In this document: piece by piece, positions 1 to 5,073 of the stretch
Position numbering within the stretch: the stretch's first letter is position 1
Layout: each line of letters begins with the position of its first letter
Source: Alphaproteobacteria bacterium
GTDB lineage: Bacteria > Pseudomonadota > Alphaproteobacteria > UBA3830
Reading direction: 5' to 3'
Assembly: GCA_025998775.1 (NCBI GenBank)
Contig: BNWK01000095.1
Coordinates: forward strand, 1 to 5,073
Length of the DNA: 5,073 bases
Made by a program: the position numbers and the translations under genes
Notes under the pieces: generated by a model
What the model saw: only the letters and a program-made list of their open reading frames with translations
Told to the model about the DNA's origin: nothing
Database searches by the model: none

Positions 1-674
1 TGACTTAACAATGTGCTTAACATTTGTGAATCTCTAAATCCACCGAAGATAATGATTGTATCAGCATTGCGTTTAATTTGTGGAGGTAATGAAAATCCGT
101 CTTGCACGCACAGAAAGTATGTTATTTTTGGTTGACGATTCTGAAAAAGTAATTTTACTAATGATTTGTTCTTAGGGTCTTTAAAGATGTTGAGAGCGTC
201 GTCGTATAGCACAACTGTGTTCGGTGTTTTACTAACTAACTTATCTAAATCGAGAGTATGAACGAAATCTTCCTCTCCCTCCTTGGTCAATCTTTTCAAT
301 AAACCTCTCTCAACTGTCTGCTGATAAGCTATTTTTCCGTCAAGCAAATCCATTAAGAAAGGTAACATATCAGCGTAAGACACTACTCTCGTTTTCAGTT
401 TGATAAGTGGAAGTAACTCGTTGACGGTTGAGTCATTTGTTTTATCTGTACAGTAGATAAACGAGTCATATCCACCTTTATTTGGTAATTCTGACAATTT
501 GATTAACTCTCTGAGAACGTTGAAGGTTTTCCCACTTCCTCTCAATCCAATGTATAAATTAATGCTATTTCTTCTGAAATTCAACTCAGGGTCGATGACG
601 GACTGCAATTGTTCGGATTTATCTATTCCTTCAATAGCTCTGTGTATCTTGCTATTCACGTAATCAGTTAACAT
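1..674 (-). CDS. FtsK/HerA (A32-like) DNA-packaging ATPase, C-terminus cut by window edge
   Basis: This is a P-loop ATPase of the kind that drives viral DNA into preformed capsids, known from Polintons, virophages and large DNA viruses. 224 complete codons are present and no stop is reached at the left edge, so the C-terminus is missing. The Walker A motif GLRGSGKT is at residues 43-50. A Walker B-like strand, TVVLYDDA, is at 153-160 with tandem Asp158/Asp159. It is followed by the segment NRQPKITYFLCVQDGF (179-194), with Gln191, and then PPQIKRNADTIIIF (197-210), which matches the Gln and Arg region after Walker B in A32-type ATPases. The ATG at 674 is the first in frame, with an in-frame TGA twelve codons upstream. 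The short N-terminus before the P-loop suits this family. It diverges from the 491-residue gene across a 150-bp region. The packaging role is inferred from the family; another FtsK/HerA ATPase is possible but less likely beside PolB and an integrase. Confidence 0.85.
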   Translation of the reverse strand, partial: MLTDYVNSKIHRAIEGIDKSEQLQSVIDPELNFRRNSINLYIGLRGSGKTFNVLRELIKLSELPNKGGYDSFIYCTDKTNDSTVNELLPLIKLKTRVVSYADMLPFLMDLLDGKIAYQQTVERGLLKRLTKEGEEDFVHTLDLDKLVSKTPNTVVLYDDALNIFKDPKNKSLVKLLFQNRQPKITYFLCVQDGFSLPPQIKRNADTIIIFGGFRDSQMLSTLLS

Positions 675-824
675 CAGCGGAATGAAATGTAGCAAACGTT
701 TATGATTTCATTAAAGATTTTGTTTCATCGACGAGCAAATCGTTTTCGAATTCGCTAAACTTGCGTTCCGTTCTACTCCACGCTAAGAATTTTGTTTACG
801 AATTTTTATCGAGAATGAAAGACT
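675..824. promoter_or_regulatory. Divergent intergenic region, probable bidirectional promoter
   Basis: This 150-bp gap separates two genes read outward in opposite directions, so it should contain the promoters for both. It is AT-rich and holds an 8-bp inverted repeat near the ATPase start, an imperfect direct repeat (AGCAAACGTTT at 691-701 and AGCAAATCGTTTT at 734-746), the palindrome CGAATTCG at 747-754, and a T-rich stretch with TTTTTAT just before the plus-strand gene. I see no bacterial -35/-10 pair and no Shine-Dalgarno sequence next to either start. The promoter role is inferred from gene layout alone. Confidence 0.55.
681..712. repeat. 8-bp inverted repeat, AATGAAAT / ATTTCATT
   Basis: The left arm AATGAAAT (681-688) and the right arm ATTTCATT (705-712) are perfect reverse complements separated by 16 bp. 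The left arm begins 7 bp upstream of the ATPase start codon. It would be transcribed as a leader hairpin with a large loop, or could be a dimeric protein-binding site. Arms this short and AT-rich can occur by chance; only the placement makes it worth recording. Confidence 0.4.
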
Positions 825-2300
825 ATGACAGACGAAGATCAATTTTCAGTTAGAAATACTCTCCTCAAAGGTTTAGAAACACAATCTTCTGCACGTCGAT
901 GGGATAGAGGTGTAGAAATTACACCACCGAAGTACGTTGCCCCTCGATCGATAGACATTCAAGAGAAACTGAAAGCAGCTGATGTTAATGTAGATGCTCA
1001 AACTCTTCAGAAAATATTAGCAATTGCTCGACCTCCACCAAAGCGAAGAGTCCCGTACTCAGACAACAAGATGCTCGCTGACGTTATCAGTCATCATGGT
1101 ATTACTATTACACCTGAATTGAATAACATCGCAACTGCTAAAACATGGTTGGAGAACAAGATACAACACGCGATAAACAGCGGAGATTCAAAGTCTGCTG
1201 AGCGTTGGAGTAAATACGCAGTAGATTATCAAGATTTTGACGATAATCCGAGTACTATCGACAACGTTGTAGTTTACAACAAGTCAAACCCTGGTGATGT
1301 ATACTCTGTCGATGGATATCGTTTGGGCTCACGTGATAAGAGTCTTGTGCAACGAGGATACTACGGAACATTTCCAACGAAAGAAGAAAGAAGGGATAAC
1401 AAACTCTCTCCTGAGTACAAGAAATACTTGAGGAGATACCCTACGGAGGAAGCGAGGGCAAAATATCCCTTCAATGAGAAATTCCTTATGTGGTATGAAG
1501 ACAAAATTCCTCTGTACAGACTCGTTTTAGAGAGAATAACTCTTGTTGCTAATGCGTTGGGATTTACTACTAAAGTTGATCCTGAAGATCCCAGTAGTGA
1601 TGTTAAGATCTCAAACTTGAGTTACACAACAATTCTTAGCAGGATAGCATCCGAAACATATCATCATCTTTTACAAGTTATGGTTAATCAATCAGGGTCG
1701 TTGTATACGAAACTTCCTGAGAGATATGACTTTAAAACTGATCCTCTCAAAGTTCTAAAGATTAAAGATTTCACGAGAAACATGAAGCAAGTGTGGTTGA
1801 GTACGACTGAAGAAACTAAGGCTAAAGCAATAAGCATGAAGTACGTTGGTGAAAGACTGAGAGAAGAATGCACTAAAGTAAATCCTCAGATCACAGTTTC
1901 AGGTAGCATGACCAAGGGAGGAATGCAGTTCACTGACCCTCGAGCACAAGCTCAAAATGAAAATAAGAAAAAAGAGAAAGTTGTGTGGAATAAGCAAAAA
2001 TACGGAGCAGTCAACACAGCTATCAGAACTAAGTACGGAAGTCCCTCAGCCCTTACTGGACGTAATCTTTTGAGAAGTACGAGAGGGGTAAGAACGGATT
2101 GGGAATTACCGACAGGAATTGAGATTGAATCTGAGGATGGTCAACCTGCATCTACTTCATCACTATCTTCGTCATCATCTCGATTTACACCAGGTGTAAG
2201 ATTCAGAAGATCTGTACCTTCGAGTAGCTCAGCCAGTAGTGAAGATTCAGGTTCAGGTGGTTCAATTTGGACTAATCCACTCGCAGTAAACTGGAAGTGA
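825..2300 (+). CDS. Unrecognised 491-residue basic protein with serine-rich tail
   Basis: I do not recognise this protein. The complete frame runs from ATG 825 to TGA 2298-2300 and is the only plus-strand gene in the window. Visible features are a basic motif PPPKRRVP at residues 70-77 that resembles a monopartite nuclear localisation signal; a charged, probably helical middle rich in Tyr, Lys and Arg (about 185-350, including LRRYPTEEARAKYPF and MWYEDKIPLYRLVLERI); a Lys-rich patch NENKKKEK at 378-385; and a disordered Ser-rich tail at 443-480, with SSEDSGSGG, before the Trp-containing C-terminus WTNPLAVNWK. I see no signal peptide, membrane segment, cysteine cluster, P-loop or nuclease motif, and nothing resembling a jelly-roll capsid protein. 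A role as a DNA-binding or core protein, terminal protein or minor virion protein is possible but unsupported. It diverges from the ATPase and converges on the integrase with a 2-bp gap. It is a credible gene because of its length and snug fit between neighbours. Confidence 0.85.
   Translation: MTDEDQFSVRNTLLKGLETQSSARRWDRGVEITPPKYVAPRSIDIQEKLKAADVNVDAQTLQKILAIARPPPKRRVPYSDNKMLADVISHHGITITPELNNIATAKTWLENKIQHAINSGDSKSAERWSKYAVDYQDFDDNPSTIDNVVVYNKSNPGDVYSVDGYRLGSRDKSLVQRGYYGTFPTKEERRDNKLSPEYKKYLRRYPTEEARAKYPFNEKFLMWYEDKIPLYRLVLERITLVANALGFTTKVDPEDPSSDVKISNLSYTTILSRIASETYHHLLQVMVNQSGSLYTKLPERYDFKTDPLKVLKIKDFTRNMKQVWLSTTEETKAKAISMKYVGERLREECTKVNPQITVSGSMTKGGMQFTDPRAQAQNENKKKEKVVWNKQKYGAVNTAIRTKYGSPSALTGRNLLRSTRGVRTDWELPTGIEIESEDGQPASTSSLSSSSSRFTPGVRFRRSVPSSSSASSEDSGSGGSIWTNPLAVNWK
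2151..2264 (+). other. Serine-rich low-complexity segment of the 491-residue protein
   Basis: This encodes residues 443-480, where runs of Ser (for example LSSSSSR and VPSSSSASSEDSGSGG) flank a basic island FTPGVRFRR. The Ser codons are mixed TCA, TCT, TCG, AGT and AGC rather than one repeated triplet, so the composition appears to be kept at protein level and not produced by simple slippage. Ser followed by Glu/Asp, as in SSEDS, is the usual context for casein-kinase-2-type phosphorylation; this is a suggestion only. Confidence 0.6.
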
Positions 2301-2302
2301 AG

Positions 2303-3379
2303 TTAATGCATAAGCTCATCGAATTCACCAGGGATTTCATCAACACTATCAGCAATTATTTTTGTATAGAATATCGGTATTGCTATGACACGAACGTTTC
2401 CTTCAGGATTCCCTACTGATTTCGCTAACAGCTGAACAGGTTTGAGTAATTCAACGACTGCGTTACCGCCTTCGTATCTGAGAAATTTCGCGAGCGCACT
2501 GAAGTTTCTCCTCTGTTTTCTGAAAATCTGTCGCGTTTTCTCGAATGGAATGTGCACAAGAAGTATATTACCAACGTTGTAACTCGTCATTCCTCCAACA
2601 GCTTGTTTTAACTCTGTGATAGCTAATTGTTGTTCTTTTGCTCGAATGTACGCTTGCTCTAAAAGAAAATCTCCTTGAACTTGCGCAGGAGTGAATTTAT
2701 TGTCAAAAGCTGCGTGCACAGTGTTGTTGTATATACGAAGAACTTCATAGAAAACACTACGATTTGCAAATTGTCCAGCACATAAGTTTCTCATTACCCT
2801 TATCACAGAATCGATGATAGAATATGAATTAGTTAGATGAAATGCGTTTGAGTTGTCCTTCAACCAGAATCTAACGTTTCGTTTGTATTCCTCGTTAGTG
2901 CAAAGCGCTCGTGTCTTCGCATCATCGCTACGCTGTAATGCCATTTTCCCTGATAGTCGATCTGCTATTCCCTTAAATCCTTTCTCTCCATCTCCTTTGA
3001 TATTGCATGGTTTATGTCCGAAGCGTTTAAGAAATTCTGTTAATCCAATAGCGATTGAGTTGATAGTTTTCCCAATCTGTGGCCAACAGAAGAGAAATCT
3101 TGTGTTTTCGTTGATGAAAAACAGATATCCGAACGATAGTGAACCCTCGATGAATGCTATGTCAACAATCCAAGAGTTTGTGTAAGGCGAAAATGACGGA
3201 CGGTGATATTTCTTCAGAGGTTTTAGTTTAAAGTCAGGAACGTTATCGCTCGCTACGTTGTCTCTCGTTTGTGAGTTTCGTGCTGCATATCGAAGTTTGA
3301 TTTTGCTTTTGTAAGGATTTGTGATCATTTCGTTAGTGTTAAACGTTGGTGATGTCACGTAAATGACAAAAATAATCAT
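2303..3379 (-). CDS. Retrovirus-like (rve) integrase, DDE/D family
   Basis: This enzyme would cut and join element ends to host DNA. The RNase H-like core spans about residues 58-225. The first acidic residue is Asp73 in WIVDIAFIEGS, the second is Asp130 in NIKGDGEKGFKG, and the third position falls in SIIDSVIRVMRNL, where Asp190 occupies the place usually held by Glu in the conserved helix. The spacing from second to third is 60 residues, longer than the classic 35. YNNTVHAAFDNKFTPAQV (217-234) matches the end of the core. A likely SH3-like DNA-binding domain follows at about 266-312 (SYNVGNILLVHIPF, then NAVVELL). No N-terminal HHCC zinc finger is present: the first 60 residues have no Cys. 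The start used is ATG 3379, with an in-frame TAA eight codons upstream; ATG 3328 (Met18) is a possible alternative, because residues 1-17 look unlike the rest. It lies 40 bp after PolB. The family call is firm; catalytic activity is less certain. Confidence 0.87.
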   Translation of the reverse strand: MIIFVIYVTSPTFNTNEMITNPYKSKIKLRYAARNSQTRDNVASDNVPDFKLKPLKKYHRPSFSPYTNSWIVDIAFIEGSLSFGYLFFINENTRFLFCWPQIGKTINSIAIGLTEFLKRFGHKPCNIKGDGEKGFKGIADRLSGKMALQRSDDAKTRALCTNEEYKRNVRFWLKDNSNAFHLTNSYSIIDSVIRVMRNLCAGQFANRSVFYEVLRIYNNTVHAAFDNKFTPAQVQGDFLLEQAYIRAKEQQLAITELKQAVGGMTSYNVGNILLVHIPFEKTRQIFRKQRRNFSALAKFLRYEGGNAVVELLKPVQLLAKSVGNPEGNVRVIAIPIFYTKIIADSVDEIPGEFDELMH

Positions 3380-3380
3380 G

Positions 3381-3410
3381 AATGAATCGTTAATGAATCG
3401 TTAATGAATC
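3381..3410. repeat. 11-bp tandem repeat AATGAATCGTT, 2.7 copies
   Basis: Two full copies (3381-3391 and 3392-3402) and eight bases of a third (3403-3410) are perfectly identical. They fill most of the 40-bp gap between the PolB stop and the integrase start, and end 1 bp before the integrase ATG. Read on the coding strand the unit is AACGATTCATT. The place suggests a protein-binding or promoter/leader element for the integrase, or a slippage product with no function. Confidence 0.85.
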
Positions 3411-3419
3411 TCATTGATG

Positions 3420-5073
3420 TTACTCGACAATATAATCTTTTGCTTTTAACCCATAGATGTAAGGAGCACAACATTCATTCTCTAATACAATCATCTTCGT
3501 GTGAATTCCTGAGATCGCAACTTTGTTCACGACATCTTTAACAACTACTCCTACTCCGTCGATTTTCTTCACATGAAATCCGCAATTCTCAGCATAAACT
3601 TCTTTCTTTGATTCTATATTATCTTTGTATGACTGTACTGTAATATGTTTGTTTCTCGCTTCTGAACAACCTTTCATTTTCTTTTTCGCTTTTTCTTCGT
3701 TGTCTTTCATGCCGATAGTGTAATTCTTCGGTGCAATTGCAATCATGAAATCTCCTTCGTTCTCAACCGCTATTCCTCCCAACTTCTTTTCATTTTCTTT
3801 GCCGTAGTACGGGTCAGGAAACCACTCGTAAGCATGCTTGTGATAGAATCCCTTGTTTTTAACAACATATCGAAATCCCTGATGAACATCCTTCGTTGGA
3901 TCACCCGCTACAGCGAAGTAGAGAGAGTCCGTATCGCCTTCGATAGCGTGAATTCTTTCCATATCCATACATTTTGTCAGAAATCCATAGTAGAATTGCA
4001 AATACGCGAACTTTGCGTTATCGAGAGTAAAATATCCACACTGAATACATGTATCACACTTGAACGCTTTTCCTTTGTAAGTTACAAGATATAGTTCAAC
4101 ATTGATTTGTCTTGTGTTCAACCAGTTATTTTGAGATTGAGAGAGCATTGCTTGATTGAACGTGCAGAGTTTTACTTTTCCATACTTCTCATTGTTTTTT
4201 ATATCGAATCCGTAACTGGAATTCAGTATCATCTTACAATATTTCTCCATTCCTTTGTTACCCGCGTTCATCGCTTCTATTCTTCTCTTCATGAAAGTTG
4301 TCACGAATTTTCTAAAGCAGTCGGTTTTATGGAATACTGAGATCTCTTTGAATTCATCAATGACTAAATGACAACGATCAATAAGGAAGAACATGTAATA
4401 ACTCCCAAACGTCATGAATTCTCCACACGTGTCGAGCAAGCAAGTCAGTTTTCTCTCTGTTCCTCTCTTCATTTGCAATCTTTTGATTTGATCCGCGTTC
4501 ACCCTTCCGATTACCTCTGGATCACTCGCGTCGATGAGTTTGTTGCGAAACACAGGTGGCATATTGATGAACTCATTCCAATATTCTTGAGGCATGTGAG
4601 CTTTGACAGTCATGATGAAAACATCACCTTCCTTCGCGTCTTTGTCATTGTTTTGATATCTTTTGTTGAACATTCCTTCGAATAATTCTTTAACTCTTGC
4701 AGGATCTTCTGAATATTCTTTGAGATTTCCAGGCATATACATAATTCCGTTATCGTAAGGATTCCAAGGAACTCGTATCGATCCCATAGAAAACGGATAT
4801 AAACTGTTGAAATCTGTACCGATCGCATGAGTCATTGTCCATTGAGAATCTCTGCTAATGATCTTTCCTTCTTCATAACGCAAATGATTTATCTTCGTCT
4901 CACCTGCGATGTTCTTCCTATGCCAAACGTTACTGAGACCTCCTGTAATTCCACTTCTTATTTGATTGTGAACTTTTTCCGCTTGATCCATTGAAACATT
5001 TGGACCAGGACCTATTGTCATCGGCAGGTGATATTTCAAAGCATATTGTCTTAATTTAATATCAAGTTTAACC
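3420..5073 (-). CDS. polB: Protein-primed family B DNA polymerase, N-terminus cut by window edge
   Basis: This is the replicative polymerase of a linear genome that starts synthesis from a terminal protein. Numbering from the first full codon (Val at 5070-5072), 550 residues are present. GITGGLSNVWHR (41-52) matches the GG(I/L)S segment between the exonuclease and polymerase domains. Motif A is DFNSLYP (87-93), motif B is KMILNSSYG (280-288), and motif C is EGDTDSLYF (378-386) with catalytic Asp380 and Asp382. KLGG (430-433) and the KNY of APKNYTIG (449-451) are thumb-side motifs. The A-to-B interval of about 190 residues and the B-to-C interval of about 95 leave room for the TPR1 and TPR2 insertions of protein-primed enzymes. 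The frame is open to base 5073. A TTG at 5037-5039 and a later ATG are therefore internal codons, not starts, and the exonuclease domain lies outside the window. The stop TAA is at 3420-3422. The integrase follows 40 bp downstream on the same strand. Confidence 0.96.
   Translation of the reverse strand, partial: VKLDIKLRQYALKYHLPMTIGPGPNVSMDQAEKVHNQIRSGITGGLSNVWHRKNIAGETKINHLRYEEGKIISRDSQWTMTHAIGTDFNSLYPFSMGSIRVPWNPYDNGIMYMPGNLKEYSEDPARVKELFEGMFNKRYQNNDKDAKEGDVFIMTVKAHMPQEYWNEFINMPPVFRNKLIDASDPEVIGRVNADQIKRLQMKRGTERKLTCLLDTCGEFMTFGSYYMFFLIDRCHLVIDEFKEISVFHKTDCFRKFVTTFMKRRIEAMNAGNKGMEKYCKMILNSSYGFDIKNNEKYGKVKLCTFNQAMLSQSQNNWLNTRQINVELYLVTYKGKAFKCDTCIQCGYFTLDNAKFAYLQFYYGFLTKCMDMERIHAIEGDTDSLYFAVAGDPTKDVHQGFRYVVKNKGFYHKHAYEWFPDPYYGKENEKKLGGIAVENEGDFMIAIAPKNYTIGMKDNEEKAKKKMKGCSEARNKHITVQSYKDNIESKKEVYAENCGFHVKKIDGVGVVVKDVVNKVAISGIHTKMIVLENECCAPYIYGLKAKDYIVE

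Noticed and set aside
299..304. AATAAA polyadenylation-like hexamer
   Set aside because: It lies inside the ATPase coding sequence on the opposite strand and is not downstream of any gene in its orientation.
1688..1873. Short minus-strand frame with a hydrophobic stretch
   Set aside because: It lies wholly inside the 491-residue gene on the other strand; the hydrophobic run is a by-product of the opposite-strand codons.
1905..2264. Adenovirus-type protease cleavage sites in the 491-residue protein (MTKGGM, SGSGGS)
   Set aside because: Neither fits the known (M/I/L)XGG or (M/I/L)XGXG patterns, so they give no support for a processed virion protein.
2853..3185. 110-codon plus-strand open frame
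   Set aside because: It is antisense to the integrase catalytic core, which has clear family motifs; the frame has no recognisable domain.
3834..4685. Three plus-strand open frames of 77-105 codons (3834-4094, 4107-4340, 4368-4685)
   Set aside because: All lie antisense to PolB motifs and connecting sequence, with no family features of their own.
4610..4828. 72-codon minus-strand frame
   Set aside because: It is another frame of the PolB gene across motif A; PolB itself explains the sequence.
5037..5039. TTG as the PolB start codon
   Set aside because: The frame stays open through the right edge with plausible polymerase sequence before it, and no exonuclease motifs are in the window, so the gene begins outside.
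1..5073. CRISPR array, tRNA, rRNA or insertion-sequence ends
   Set aside because: No regularly spaced repeats, cloverleaf-like segments or terminal inverted repeats were seen; almost all bases belong to four protein genes.

Overview
The window looks like part of a Polinton/Maverick- or adintovirus-type element, that is, a eukaryotic virus or self-synthesizing transposon that integrates and replicates with a protein-primed family B DNA polymerase. Three of its four genes can be assigned by motif: a packaging-type FtsK/HerA (A32-like) ATPase, a retrovirus-like (rve) integrase and a protein-primed PolB. The fourth, a 491-residue protein, is not recognisable. None of the three start codons inside the window has a Shine-Dalgarno sequence upstream, the DNA is AT-rich by eye, and the standard stop codons TAA and TGA are used. 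These points favour a eukaryotic host (protist or invertebrate) over a tectivirus-like phage, but the sequence cannot name the host or say whether the DNA is integrated or free.

Layout from left to right: the ATPase (minus strand, C-terminus cut by the left edge) and the unknown 491-residue gene (plus strand) diverge from a 150-bp intergenic region that holds an inverted repeat. The unknown gene then converges on the integrase gene (minus strand), with only 2 bp between their stop codons. The integrase lies 40 bp downstream of PolB (minus strand), and that gap is mostly an 11-bp tandem repeat. PolB runs off the right edge: its reading frame is open to the last base, so its real start and its whole exonuclease domain lie outside the window. 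No gene-free stretch longer than 150 bp exists here.

Expected joint role, inferred from known relatives: PolB copies the linear genome with a terminal protein as primer, the integrase inserts it into host DNA, and the ATPase pumps DNA into a capsid. No capsid protein, maturation protease, terminal inverted repeat or target-site duplication is visible here. They would have to lie outside the window, and their presence is the main test of the interpretation. The most notable points are the third catalytic residue of the integrase, which appears to be Asp rather than Glu, the large unassigned protein with a nuclear-localisation-like motif and a serine-rich tail, and the two repeat structures placed exactly in the gene-start regions.
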